A stretch of DNA of 64,000 nucleotides from Irregularibacter muris (GCF_024622505.1 NZ_JANKAS010000003.1:1-64000); one strand, 5' to 3'. Positions 7,478-16,433 are shown, numbered from the stretch's first letter. Notes: generated by a model from the sequence alone, not told the origin. Made by a program: numbers and translations.

Positions 7478-9135
7478 GTTTTTCTTATCCCCTTCAGGCA
7501 AAGAAAACCTTAGATGATATTTCCCTTTCTATAGAAGAGGGGGAATTCATTGTTTTATGCGGTAGCACTGGTTGTGGCAAAAGTACTTTATTAAAGCATC
7601 TAAAAAAAGATCTCGCTCCCCATGGAGAAAAAACAGGAGAACTCTTTTATCAAGGGATAAATATCCAAGAGATAGATGAAAGAACCTTGGCTTCTGACAT
7701 TGGATTTGTCATGCAAAATCCTGATCATCAAATTGTCACAGATAAAGTATGGCATGAATTAGCCTTTGGCTTGGAAAACTTGGGTCTACCCTCCTCTATA
7801 ATTCGCCGAAGGGTAGCTGAAATGGCAAGTTTTTTCGGCATTCAAAATTGGTATAGAAAAAGCACCGCCGATTTATCTGGAGGCCAGAAACAATTATTAA
7901 ACCTAGCCTCTATCATGGTGATGAACCCTAAGGTTTTGATCTTAGACGAGCCCACCTCCCAGCTAGATCCCATTGCGGCCTCAGAATTTATAAATACTTT
8001 AGTGAAAATCAATAAAGAATTATCCCTCACCATTCTTTTGGTGGAGCATCAATTAGAAGAGGTTTTTTCCCATGCGGACAGGGTAGCCCTTCTAGATAAG
8101 GGAAAGTTAATAGGTTATGACAAACCCGAAAAAGTGGGAGATATTTTAAAAAGTTCTCAAAACCCTCATCATCCTATGCTTTGGGCTCTTCCCACCCCCA
8201 TAAGAGTGTATAATGGTCTCCATGGCTCAGATTCCTGTCCCCTAACCCTTCGTCAAGGTAGGGATTGGCTCTCTAAGAATTTTTCCCCTGTCCCGGCTCC
8301 TATAGAGATCCAAAAACAAAAGGACTCTTCTAAAGAGGTTGTCCTAGAGTTAAAAGAAGTATGGTTTAGGTACAAAAAAGATCTTCCTGATGTATTGGAA
8401 AACCTTTCCTTGAAGGCTTATCAGGGAGAAATTTTGAGTATCTTAGGGGGAAATGGGGTGGGCAAAACCACTGTGCTCGGTCTTTTATCCGGTCTATATC
8501 ACCCCTATCGGGGAAAGGTTCTCCTAAAGGGGAAAAATATAAAAAAATATGGAGAAAAAAAATTATATCATAGGAATTTGGCCATGCTGCCACAAAACCC
8601 TCAGAATATCTTTGTGGAAAATTCTGTAGAAAGAGAATTTAAAGAAATGACCAAAGCAATGAAGTACTCTAAAATAGAGGCCCAGGAAAAAACCCAAAAG
8701 ATTATTCGACAATTAGGCATTGAAGAACTCCTTTCCAAACACCCCTATGATTTAAGCGGAGGAGAACAACAAAAGGTAGCCTTAGCTAAAATATTATTAT
8801 TAGAACCTCAAATTCTCCTTTTGGATGAACCTACCAAAGGGATAGACGCCTATTATAAAAGAGAATTTGCAGAGATTTTATTTCAATTAAAATCCCAGGG
8901 GGTGACCATTATTATGGTGAGCCACGATATTGAATTTTCTGCCCAATATTCTGATCGCTGTGCTATGGTCTTTGATGGGGATATCGTCTCCCAAGAGGAT
9001 GTTTTTACCTTCTTTCGAGAAAACCATTTTTATACCACTGCAGCCAATCGAATGGCCAGACATATCTTCCCCCATGTCATTACCTGTGAGGATGTGATTC
9101 ATTCATGCAAGTCCAATCAAAGAAAAGTCATCTAA
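7450..9135 (+). CDS. ECF transporter ATPase, two fused ATP-binding domains
   Basis: A 561-residue protein with two ABC ATPase domains in one chain. Domain 1 has Walker A GSTGCGKST, signature LSGGQKQ and Walker B VLILDEPTSQLD. Domain 2 has GGNGVGKTT, LSGGEQQKV and ILLLDEPTKGID. Both keep the catalytic glutamate and a switch histidine (VEHQ, VSHD). It powers the importer encoded by this operon. The gene overlaps both neighbours (28 bases before, 31 after). Separate EcfA1/EcfA2 subunits are more usual for shared systems, and a fused pair is common in substrate-dedicated ECF operons. Confidence 0.92.
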   Translation: MAFIHIQNLSFSYPLQAKKTLDDISLSIEEGEFIVLCGSTGCGKSTLLKHLKKDLAPHGEKTGELFYQGINIQEIDERTLASDIGFVMQNPDHQIVTDKVWHELAFGLENLGLPSSIIRRRVAEMASFFGIQNWYRKSTADLSGGQKQLLNLASIMVMNPKVLILDEPTSQLDPIAASEFINTLVKINKELSLTILLVEHQLEEVFSHADRVALLDKGKLIGYDKPEKVGDILKSSQNPHHPMLWALPTPIRVYNGLHGSDSCPLTLRQGRDWLSKNFSPVPAPIEIQKQKDSSKEVVLELKEVWFRYKKDLPDVLENLSLKAYQGEILSILGGNGVGKTTVLGLLSGLYHPYRGKVLLKGKNIKKYGEKKLYHRNLAMLPQNPQNIFVENSVEREFKEMTKAMKYSKIEAQEKTQKIIRQLGIEELLSKHPYDLSGGEQQKVALAKILLLEPQILLLDEPTKGIDAYYKREFAEILFQLKSQGVTIIMVSHDIEFSAQYSDRCAMVFDGDIVSQEDVFTFFRENHFYTTAANRMARHIFPHVITCEDVIHSCKSNQRKVI

Positions 9136-9827
9136 ATAAAAAAAAATATCAGCTACTCTCTTGGATAATCCTTCTATTGGGTATACCCATTGTGATTCTC
9201 CTGGGCGTCAAACTTTTTAATGATAGAAAATATAATCTTATCTCGATTATCATTGCCTTTTTTGCCTGCGTGCCTTTTTTTCTCCAATTTGAAAGGAGAA
9301 AACCTAGGGCTCGAGAAGTCATGGTCATTGCTGTGATGTCAGCTATTTCCGTTACAGGGCGATTAATTTTTGCAGTCCTACCAGGATTTAAGCCTGTTAC
9401 AGCCATCACTGCCATTACGGGAATAGCTTTGGGCCCAGAAACAGGCTTTTTGACTGGAGCCATATCGGCTATAGCTTCTAACATGTTTTTTGGTCAAGGT
9501 CCCTGGACTCCTTTTCAAATGCTTTCCTGGGGACTTATGGGGTTTATAGCAGGGATTTTAGGAAAGTTTAATATTATGCAAAATAAAATTATTTTAAGTC
9601 TTTATGGCATATTCTCTGGCATACTCTATTCTCTTTTAATGGATATTTGGTTTGTTCTCTCCATAGATGGTTTATTTTCCTGGGACAAATATATCTTCGC
9701 CATTGCCTCTGCCCTCCCCTTTATGGTGATTTATGCCCTCTCTAATGTGTTTTTTCTCCTTCTTTTTTCCAGGCCCCTAGGAGAAAAGTTACAAAGGATG
9801 AAAACCAAATATGGACTTATGGAATAA
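9105..9827 (+). CDS. ECF transporter S component, probable cobalamin/corrinoid binding subunit
   Basis: A 240-residue integral membrane protein with an extra N-terminal hydrophobic pair followed by the S-component core: the segment GRLIFAVLPGFKPVTAITAI near residue 85-105 and FGQGPWTPFQMLSWGLMGFIAG near 125-150 are typical of CbrT/CblT-like S components. It would bind the vitamin at the outer face and release it to the cytoplasm when toppled by the T and ATPase subunits. The start lies inside the ATPase gene. Substrate assignment rests on the cobalamin riboswitch, and a corrinoid precursor such as dimethylbenzimidazole or cobinamide cannot be excluded. Confidence 0.8.
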   Translation: MQVQSKKSHLNKKKYQLLSWIILLLGIPIVILLGVKLFNDRKYNLISIIIAFFACVPFFLQFERRKPRAREVMVIAVMSAISVTGRLIFAVLPGFKPVTAITAITGIALGPETGFLTGAISAIASNMFFGQGPWTPFQMLSWGLMGFIAGILGKFNIMQNKIILSLYGIFSGILYSLLMDIWFVLSIDGLFSWDKYIFAIASALPFMVIYALSNVFFLLLFSRPLGEKLQRMKTKYGLME

Positions 9828-9828
9828 A

Positions 9829-9943
9829 AATAGTAGCAAAGCTGCTTCCGCTAGGGAACCCTTTCCCTTCGACGATGGCAAAAATGCTATTCTCCACCAC
9901 CCTCCTAATGCGGCAGGGGAGATTCCCCTACAACTCCTTCTTT
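9829..9943. repeat. Structured intergenic repeat, copy A
   Basis: This stretch shares its layout with 40329-40451: AGCAAAGCTGCTTCCGCTAGG at one edge, a small hairpin next to it (AGGGA with TCCCT here), a central ATGGCAAAA, and an AGGGGA/TCCCCT hairpin at the far edge. Read on the minus strand it ends in a GC-rich hairpin followed by a T-run. It lies between two convergent genes, so it is not a leader here. Confidence 0.6.
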
Positions 9944-9957
9944 CCATTCAATAAAAC

Positions 9958-10005
9958 AAGGGATTGCCCTTCTATAAATCATGGAGAAGCAATCCCTTTG
10001 CTTAT
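9958..10005 (+). terminator. Terminator between the ECF operon and the sortase gene
   Basis: AAGGGATTGC (9958-9967) pairs with GCAATCCCTT (9989-9998), followed on the plus strand by a T-rich run; it can serve both convergent transcripts. Confidence 0.75.
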
Positions 10006-10688
10006 TTTTTTCGTGCATGTACTACAGTTCTAGCCTCTTTAAATTCATAACTACAGGTAGATAGGGTAATGATTTCTTCCTCTCCTGCAAAAGCAATATC
10101 CCTATAAAATTTTGCATTGTCTTTTAATTTTTGTATATGAGCTAAAAACTCTTCCTTTGAGGAAAAGGAGGTTTTCAGGTAATCTTCATTTCCGCTGAGG
10201 ACAGAAATTGCGAAAATTTCATAAGTAGATTTTTCTCCTAGAAGATTTATATCAAACTCTCTATTTTCATCAAAAAAATCCTTGTTTTTATACTGGACCA
10301 AATTTTCAAACATAGTTCCATCCTTCATATGATGGCCATAGACAATAAGATTTTGATCCTTGGAAAAATCATTTCTATAGTCCATGAAAATGGAACCGTG
10401 AATAGACTTTTTCCCTTCAACATCATGGGTTAAATAAAAATCATTATCCTCTCCCTGGACTATTGGATAATCTATTTTCGTCCCTTCAATCTCTATCCAA
10501 CCTATAATATTTTGATTTTCCCCTTGGAGTTTTTTAAAGCCTTCTTCCCCTTTTCCTGGAGTATGATAAATTTGAGATAATTCTTGGGCAGTTTGTTTGT
10601 TTTGAAAGCTTTTATAAAAATAATTGATTATCATTCCAGAAGAAAATAATAAACCTGCTATAGATAGAATCAATAAACTCTTTCTCAC
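10002..10688 (-). CDS. srtB: Class B sortase
   Basis: A 228-residue membrane-anchored cysteine transpeptidase: N-terminal hydrophobic anchor (about residues 4-24), then the sortase fold with HGSIFMDYRN, the catalytic His in VYGHH, the catalytic Cys in TLSTCSYEF and the Arg in ARTVVHAR. Class B sortases attach proteins carrying NPxTx-type signals to peptidoglycan. The only such signal recognised in the window is the NPKTG of the surface protein at 3688-5622, which makes that protein its likely client. The gene is last in the ComK-like/recD2/comF gene string, 67 bases after comF, and convergent with the ECF operon. It may be transcribed with that string, although a promoter in the 67-base gap cannot be excluded. 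Confidence 0.9.
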   Translation of the reverse strand: MRKSLLILSIAGLLFSSGMIINYFYKSFQNKQTAQELSQIYHTPGKGEEGFKKLQGENQNIIGWIEIEGTKIDYPIVQGEDNDFYLTHDVEGKKSIHGSIFMDYRNDFSKDQNLIVYGHHMKDGTMFENLVQYKNKDFFDENREFDINLLGEKSTYEIFAISVLSGNEDYLKTSFSSKEEFLAHIQKLKDNAKFYRDIAFAGEEEIITLSTCSYEFKEARTVVHARKK

Positions 10689-10755
10689 TCTTCCTTCTCC
10701 TTTTCATGAAGCCTTTCACCAAAATCCTGCTTTTCTCTATATATTTTTCTGTTTC

Positions 10756-11493
10756 CTATTCTATCTGCCTTCCTCCTGCAGCTGTAGCAAAATAAACTTC
10801 TCCTGCTCCTGCTGTCTTTAGCACTTTTGCACAGGCATTAATGGTTGCTCCCGTAGTATAAACATCATCTATGAGCAATAAGGTTTTCCCCTTTAATAAT
10901 TGCTCATCACTGACTTTAAAAACTCCTGCAATATTTTTCTGCCGCTCCCACTTGGTCAAGTCGGTTTGATGAGGGGTATCCTTTGTTCTCATTAACCCAT
11001 TTTTCAATAACTTGATATCTACTATGGATATTATCCCTCGGGCCAGTTCTTCTGCTTGATTGAACCCTCTTTCCTTTAATCGGTTGGGATGTAGGGGAAC
11101 GGGGATAATAAAATCAATATTATCCTGCCAAGGCATAGTCCCTATCTGTTTGGCCATTTCCCGTCCTACCCATCTTGCCAACTTGATATTTCCCTCATAT
11201 TTAATTTCCTGAATAATCTTCTTTCCCCCAAAAATATAGGTGAATAAGGATATGCCTTGCTTAAAGTCCTGCTCATAAAAGGTGCAATCGTGGCAAAGAC
11301 CGGTATCTGCATTTCCCTCTTCCTTACCGCATTTGACGCATCTTTTTTCTCCTATCCAAGGAATTTTCTCCACACAGGGATAGCAAAAGGGCCCCCTTTC
11401 AAACAGCAAAAGCTTATGACAAAAAAGACAATATCCATCCCTTGGGAAAATGGTTTCAAGGAAAATATTTTTTAAATAGCGGAAAGTGGCCAT
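10756..11493 (-). CDS. comF: ComF-family amidophosphoribosyltransferase-like protein
   Basis: A 245-residue protein with an N-terminal double zinc-binding module (CLFCHK, CYPC, CVKCGK, CHDC, residues about 20-80) and a C-terminal phosphoribosyltransferase domain with the PRPP motif LLLIDDVYTTGAT (about 200-212). ComFC-type proteins are needed for DNA uptake during natural transformation in several bacteria. AAAGGGGG precedes the ATG. It follows recD2 by 12 bases and the ComK-like gene lies upstream in the same string. Confidence 0.9.
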   Translation of the reverse strand: MATFRYLKNIFLETIFPRDGYCLFCHKLLLFERGPFCYPCVEKIPWIGEKRCVKCGKEEGNADTGLCHDCTFYEQDFKQGISLFTYIFGGKKIIQEIKYEGNIKLARWVGREMAKQIGTMPWQDNIDFIIPVPLHPNRLKERGFNQAEELARGIISIVDIKLLKNGLMRTKDTPHQTDLTKWERQKNIAGVFKVSDEQLLKGKTLLLIDDVYTTGATINACAKVLKTAGAGEVYFATAAGGRQIE

Positions 11494-11505
11494 GGTCTTC
11501 CCCCT

Positions 11506-13749
11506 TTACAATTCCTGTTCATTCAATAGAAAATTCAACTTATCTCGGATACGTTGACTTAGACCGGTATAGCGTTTATTGATGTGATTATTTTTAATCA
11601 TATCTAAAAGATATTTTTCCAGTCCTACCAAGACCACCAAGGACTTGGCTCGGGTAACAGCAGTGTAGAGAAGATTTCTAGTCAATAACATAGGAGGACC
11701 CCAACTCATGGGCATAACCACCACAGAAAACTCACTTCCTTGGCTTTTGTGCACAGTAACGGCATAGGCCAGCTCTAATTCGTCAAGTTGGTTAAACTCA
11801 TATTCCACTAGTTTTTCTTCATCGAATATTACCCTTAGTTTTCCCTCCTCTAAATCAATGGATTCTATTATCCCAAAGTCTCCATTAAAAACCCCTTCTC
11901 CTTTAAGTTCCTCCCCATCGGCAATGTTTTCCCAACGAATATTATAGTTGTTTTTGATCTGCATGACCTTATCCCCTTCTCGAAAGATAACTTCCCCCAT
12001 TTGCTTTTGTTTCTTGTTTTTATGGGGTGAATTTAGTTTTTCTTGAAGGCTTTGGTTTAGTTGATGTACCCCCAATATACCTTTTTTCATAGGACTTAGT
12101 ACCTGAATGTCCTGTAGGGGGTCGAATCCTTTGTATTTAGGTAAGCGTGTACTACATAGATCCACAAGGGTACTTAATACCTCTTCCTTTGTATGAATAC
12201 GATGAAAAAAGAAATCCTTGTTCTTTACATTGAGTAGGGGGAGTTCTCCCTTGTTGATGTGGTGGGCGTTGACCACAATCATACTTTCCTGGGCCTGACG
12301 AAAGATTTCATTTAATTGGACCACCTTTACTACACCACTTTCAATAATATCCTTCAATACATTGCCTGGTCCCACCGAAGGCAGCTGATCTACGTCCCCT
12401 ACTAGAATAAGCCGGGTGCCCGGCTGAATGGCTTTAAGTAAATGATTCATCAATAAAATATCTACCATGGAAACCTCATCGATAATCACGACGTCGGCTT
12501 CTAGGGGTGCCTCTTCATTTTTCTGAAAATATTGATTTTCCTCTTCCTTAGCAAAGCCATATTCCAATAACCTATGGATGGTTTTGGCTTCTCGTCCTGT
12601 GGCCTCTGCCATTCTTTTGGCTGCCCTACCCGTTGGGGCTGCCAGCAGCACCTCTTCATCCATTTCTTCGAGAATATCTAAAATACTATTAATTATGGTG
12701 GTCTTGCCTGTACCCGGGCCTCCCGTAATCACCAATACCCCTTTATCCATAGACTCCTCTATGGCCTGTCTTTGTCTTGCCGCTAATAGAATATTATTTT
12801 TCTTTTCTACCCCATTGATTTTATCCTGTAAATCTATAATATTTTCCTCTGATTCTGTCATGGAGAGAGCGACTATTCTCCAAGCAACCTCCTCTTCGGC
12901 ACGATAAAAAGCTATGGAATAGTAGACCCTTTCCTCATCTATCATTTCTAGTTTAATATGTCCCTTCATTACCATATCCACTAAATAGTTTTGCACCTCT
13001 TCTCTGGGGACTTCTAATAATTTAGCTGCATTGGCAATAAGTTGCTCTTCAGGATAATAGATATGTCCATTATTATGGACTTGGTATAGGGCATATTTCA
13101 CCCCAGCTGTAATACGATAGTTGGATCTAGGGTCTATTCCCATATTCATCGCTACTTGGTCGGCTATCTTAAAACCAATCCCGATAACATCTTCCGCCAT
13201 TTTATAGGGATTTTCTTTCAATGTAGCGATGGTTTTTTCTCCGTACTTTTTATAAAGTTTCACTGCATAGCGGGGGGTTACTCCATAATTTTGTAAAAAC
13301 AACATGACTTCCCGTAGGCCCTGTTGTTCTTCATAGGATAGAATAATTTGTTCGGCTTTCTTTTCTCCAATCCCTTCCACCTCTGTCAAACGATAGGGAT
13401 GAAATTGAATGATGTCTAAGGTATCCTTTCCGAAGTGCCGTACCATCCTTTTGGCAGTAACCGGCCCAATGCCCTTAATCACCCCTGAAGCTAGGTATTT
13501 TTCGATGGATTCTTCTGAGGATGGAATTTCCACATGAAAGGATTCTGCTTTAAATTGCATCCCGTATTCAGGATGAGTAACCCATTTCCCTGAAAGACTT
13601 ACTTGTTCTCCCTCCTGTAGTTCAGGGAAAAATCCAACCACAGTTACCAATTGTTCTTCCCAATCCATATCCGCAACGGTATAGCCATTATGTTCATTAT
13701 AATAAATAATCGAAACAATCTGTCCTGTTATTCTTTCTAAGCCGCTCAA
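11506..13749 (-). CDS. recD2: RecD2 5'-3' DNA helicase
   Basis: A 747-residue SF1B helicase of the RecD2 family, which works without RecBC. Seen: N-terminal OB-like region (about 5-90), helix-hairpin-helix repeats (GIGPVTAKRMV, VEGIGEKKAE, GIGFKIADQVA), Walker A GGPGTGKTT, DEVSMVD, QLPSVGPG and the C-terminal motif LAYAVTVHKSQGSEF with TAVTRAKS. It unwinds DNA in repair and recombination and is a plausible SOS target. I start at the TTG at 13749 because GGGGGA lies 8 bases upstream; a TTG at 13764 has only a badly spaced site. It is 57 bases from the ComK-like gene with no terminator between them. Confidence 0.93.
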   Translation of the reverse strand: MSGLERITGQIVSIIYYNEHNGYTVADMDWEEQLVTVVGFFPELQEGEQVSLSGKWVTHPEYGMQFKAESFHVEIPSSEESIEKYLASGVIKGIGPVTAKRMVRHFGKDTLDIIQFHPYRLTEVEGIGEKKAEQIILSYEEQQGLREVMLFLQNYGVTPRYAVKLYKKYGEKTIATLKENPYKMAEDVIGIGFKIADQVAMNMGIDPRSNYRITAGVKYALYQVHNNGHIYYPEEQLIANAAKLLEVPREEVQNYLVDMVMKGHIKLEMIDEERVYYSIAFYRAEEEVAWRIVALSMTESEENIIDLQDKINGVEKKNNILLAARQRQAIEESMDKGVLVITGGPGTGKTTIINSILDILEEMDEEVLLAAPTGRAAKRMAEATGREAKTIHRLLEYGFAKEEENQYFQKNEEAPLEADVVIIDEVSMVDILLMNHLLKAIQPGTRLILVGDVDQLPSVGPGNVLKDIIESGVVKVVQLNEIFRQAQESMIVVNAHHINKGELPLLNVKNKDFFFHRIHTKEEVLSTLVDLCSTRLPKYKGFDPLQDIQVLSPMKKGILGVHQLNQSLQEKLNSPHKNKKQKQMGEVIFREGDKVMQIKNNYNIRWENIADGEELKGEGVFNGDFGIIESIDLEEGKLRVIFDEEKLVEYEFNQLDELELAYAVTVHKSQGSEFSVVVMPMSWGPPMLLTRNLLYTAVTRAKSLVVLVGLEKYLLDMIKNNHINKRYTGLSQRIRDKLNFLLNEQEL

Positions 13750-13806
13750 TCCGAATTCCCCCAAACCTTTGGTTATCCTTTGATTATATCATTACCTTCT
13801 AATTAT

Positions 13807-14385
13807 TTACAATTCCTTATATACCTTCACAAGCTTTCCTATAATCTGCTGTAATTCCTCCCTACATACACTTTCCTCTTTATTTGCCCCCGTAGGATAA
13901 GTAAATCTAGGCAGAAAACAATCCCTCAGCCAAGTGCCTTGCATCATTTTTCTGTTAATGCTTTGGATATGTTGTAATACGTCTAAATAGCATCCATCTC
14001 TAAAGTAAATTCTAGAATATTCCCCCCGCTTTTCAATGGATTTTATCCAAATAAAATTAATATAACCATAGGCTCCATCCTTTTTTAATCTTGGTCTTCT
14101 TACCTTCATGGGAATGAAAATTAATTCTGAATGTATGGGATAGGGTAAGATGTTTTTTTGGCCTAATTGTTCTTGAAGGATTTTTTTTAGTGAAAAAATA
14201 TCTATATAGTTTTCATAGGCTACTTTTTTAATAAAGGTTCTAATATGAATGGATCTATATCTCTTCCTTCCACCCTGAAATAAAATCTTGGTGATATCTC
14301 CCCGACCATCTTTATATACAGGGATGGCATATAGGATTTCCTTACTCCCCATTTCTTCCCTTTCCTCTATTATTGTTTCCTGCAT
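13807..14385 (-). CDS. ComK-like transcription factor
   Basis: A 192-residue protein without membrane segments. The middle resembles ComK, the competence master regulator: a P-x-I-x-S-ELIFIPM strand, an RRP motif followed by a GYINFIWIKSI strand, a FRDGCYLDV hairpin, and a helix ending GTWLRDCF that matches the TAWLRTKF helix of Bacillus ComK. This is remote similarity read by eye; many key bases of the DNA contact cannot be judged. GGGGAG precedes the ATG. The neighbours recD2 and comF are DNA recombination/uptake genes, in keeping with the call. It is first behind a promoter with a LexA box. A general unknown regulator is the alternative. Confidence 0.6.
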   Translation of the reverse strand: MQETIIEEREEMGSKEILYAIPVYKDGRGDITKILFQGGRKRYRSIHIRTFIKKVAYENYIDIFSLKKILQEQLGQKNILPYPIHSELIFIPMKVRRPRLKKDGAYGYINFIWIKSIEKRGEYSRIYFRDGCYLDVLQHIQSINRKMMQGTWLRDCFLPRFTYPTGANKEESVCREELQQIIGKLVKVYKEL

Positions 14386-14412
14386 AATATCTCCCCTAGA
14401 CTTTTTATTTTC

Positions 14413-14441
14413 ATCTTATCACGAACATATGTTCTAGTCAA
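14413..14441 (-). promoter_or_regulatory. SOS-type promoter: LexA box between -35 and -10
   Basis: On the minus strand TTGACT (14441-14436), a 17-base spacer and TAAGAT (14418-14413) form a good sigma-A promoter 28 bases upstream of the ComK-like start codon. The spacer contains the perfect palindrome GAACATATGTTC (14423-14434), matching the Gram-positive LexA/DinR consensus GAACNNNNGTTC. LexA bound there would block polymerase until DNA damage. Confidence 0.82.
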
Positions 14442-14465
14442 GTTAGGTAGAATTGTACAGATAGG

Positions 14466-14487
14466 AAAAAAGCCCCTAAGGGCTTTT
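14466..14487 (-). terminator. Terminator after the AEC transporter gene
   Basis: AAAGCCC and GGGCTTT form a short GC-rich hairpin with T-runs on either side; on the minus strand it ends transcription from 14538-15452. Confidence 0.75.
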
Positions 14488-14537
14488 GCTCAGAAACTCA
14501 AGGAGACGGTTCTTCCTTGCTGTTTTAAAGGGCTAGA

Positions 14538-15452
14538 TTATATGAAGGACAAGATGATAGGGATGGTTATGATAGATAAAATATGGCTAACCACTACACA
14601 TTTTGAGCCAAACAAAGAATCGCCATTAAACTTTTGGGGAAATATTACCGTAGTTATGGCGGAAGGGAGGCTGATGAGCGTGACACAAACCTGGATAAGC
14701 AAAGGGTCTTGAGTCAAAAATTTTACTAAGACCATAGTAAGTATAGGTAAAACAACCAACCTATATAAAGAGCCATAGTAAACATCTTTATCCGAAAAAA
14801 TATCCCTGAAATATATTTGAGCAATTTTATCCCCTACAATCATCATGGCTAAGGGTGATGTAAGGGCTCCCAGCATGCTCATAGGCATAGATAAAAGATA
14901 AGGAATTTTAATAGAAAAGATAAATAATATAAAACCGATTATAACGGCTAACACAGCTGGATTTTTGATATGCTTTAGAATGTCTATCTTTTTCTCTTTT
15001 TGATCTTCCTTCATAAAGAGCCCCTGACCATAGGTCCATAATAAAATGTGATGGGGAATTAAAAACACTGAAGCATAAAGCACAGCCATTTCTCCATATA
15101 TCGCCTGAATAAAGGGTAATCCCATAAAGCCGGCATTGGGGAAAATAAAAAAGATATGAAATACATTCTTTTTATTCTCAGGATATTTTTTAAATATACT
15201 CTTTGCTAACAGCACAAACAAAAAATGTAAAACAATAGAAATCAATAAAATAAGTAATACTTTTTGAAACATTTCTTTTGAAAAGCTAATTTCAAAGGCA
15301 GAAATGATCATAGCAGGTAAAGCAATGTTCACCAGAATATTGGACAACCCTTTTGATATGGTATCATTGATTATCTGCGTCTTTCTTGCTACCATTCCTA
15401 CTAACATTAATACTCCTAATACTGCTACTTGTGTGATAATAATTCTGTTCAT
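14538..15452 (-). CDS. AEC-family transporter (auxin efflux carrier/malate permease type)
   Basis: A 304-residue membrane protein with about ten hydrophobic segments in two inverted halves. Family traits are the N-terminal VGMVARK loop, SNILVNIALPAMIISAF (about 37-53), and a broken helix near residue 110 (FPNAGFMGLPF). Members export or import organic acids or amino acids; the substrate cannot be told from the sequence. GGAGG precedes the ATG. It has its own terminator and no obvious partner, so it looks monocistronic. Confidence 0.88.
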   Translation of the reverse strand: MNRIIITQVAVLGVLMLVGMVARKTQIINDTISKGLSNILVNIALPAMIISAFEISFSKEMFQKVLLILLISIVLHFLFVLLAKSIFKKYPENKKNVFHIFFIFPNAGFMGLPFIQAIYGEMAVLYASVFLIPHHILLWTYGQGLFMKEDQKEKKIDILKHIKNPAVLAVIIGFILFIFSIKIPYLLSMPMSMLGALTSPLAMMIVGDKIAQIYFRDIFSDKDVYYGSLYRLVVLPILTMVLVKFLTQDPLLIQVCVTLISLPSAITTVIFPQKFNGDSLFGSKCVVVSHILSIITIPIILSFI

Positions 15453-15549
15453 AATTCCTCCAATAAATGTAAATATCCATTTTTCTACATAAGCTTCTTA
15501 ATTTTGCATCGTATTAATCTATCTTCTCTATTACCCCAAAAATCCTTCT

Positions 15550-16272
15550 TTAATCCTTCACCCAATCCTTTAACTCCTGATAGACTTTTAGCGTTTCTTC
15601 TCTCTGTCTATAATTTACAATGATCTTTCCACTTTTTGTGATGATCACAATATAAGGAGGTTTGTTTTCATAAATAGATAAATTTACCTCCTCCTTATTC
15701 TCTAGAGTAAAACTCCCCCTTAGGATATAGCCTAAATCAAATCCGCCTACCTTACCCATTATTTTAGGAATTTCCTCTTGAAGAGTGATTTCTTTTATAT
15801 TCTCTTTCTTGACATAATTGCTATACATCCCCCCAATAGTTAGGTCTTTCTGGTTCATCTCTATCTGGGGATCTTTCATTGCATATATAAATAATATAGA
15901 GACTATTCCTAGCACAAAAATTACAATGCCTAGAATAAATCTTTTTTCTATAGTTTTAGAGGTGGTCTTTTTGCTATGGTCATACTTTTGACTATGAAAA
16001 ACGAAAAGAACAGCGAGGGGCAAGATAGCCAATAGGGATATGGAAGACAATCCTCTATAACCGTAGTGACTTGTTATGGCTGATATTATCATAAATAGGG
16101 CCATGATGAGAAGAAAATTCCCCATTGCTCTACGCAAACCTTGGATATTCACATTTTTCTTTTGTTCTTTCCCCATGGTATTATATCCAGCAATGAGAAA
16201 GTCCCATTTTAAATATTTAATCCCTAGGGCTAAAAAGAAAAACAAACCTGCTATACTATATAAAATCCCCAT
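15550..16272 (-). CDS. DUF3784-type membrane protein with C-terminal PH-like domain
   Basis: A 240-residue protein with three N-terminal hydrophobic segments (about 5-22, 55-75, 80-98), a fourth near 110-130, and a soluble C-terminal part of about 100 residues rich in beta strands. The N-terminus, including IKYLKWDFLIAGYNTM, matches the DUF3784 family. The C-terminal part (LTIGGMYSNYVKKENIKEI) looks like the bacterial PH-like domains that sit after membrane anchors. No function is known. It stands alone between the AEC transporter and the PTS operon. Confidence 0.65.
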   Translation of the reverse strand: MGILYSIAGLFFFLALGIKYLKWDFLIAGYNTMGKEQKKNVNIQGLRRAMGNFLLIMALFMIISAITSHYGYRGLSSISLLAILPLAVLFVFHSQKYDHSKKTTSKTIEKRFILGIVIFVLGIVSILFIYAMKDPQIEMNQKDLTIGGMYSNYVKKENIKEITLQEEIPKIMGKVGGFDLGYILRGSFTLENKEEVNLSIYENKPPYIVIITKSGKIIVNYRQREETLKVYQELKDWVKD

Positions 16273-16433
16273 CTTTTCTCTTCTCCCTTTACATGAAGTT
16301 TTTATCTACAAATAAATTATACTCTACTACATCTAAATGATATCATATAAAAGTATTTTTAACTTATTTTACTCTGTTTTTCTGAAAGTACTTTCTTTGT
16401 CAATTTTTATTATAGAATAAAAGGACCATCATA

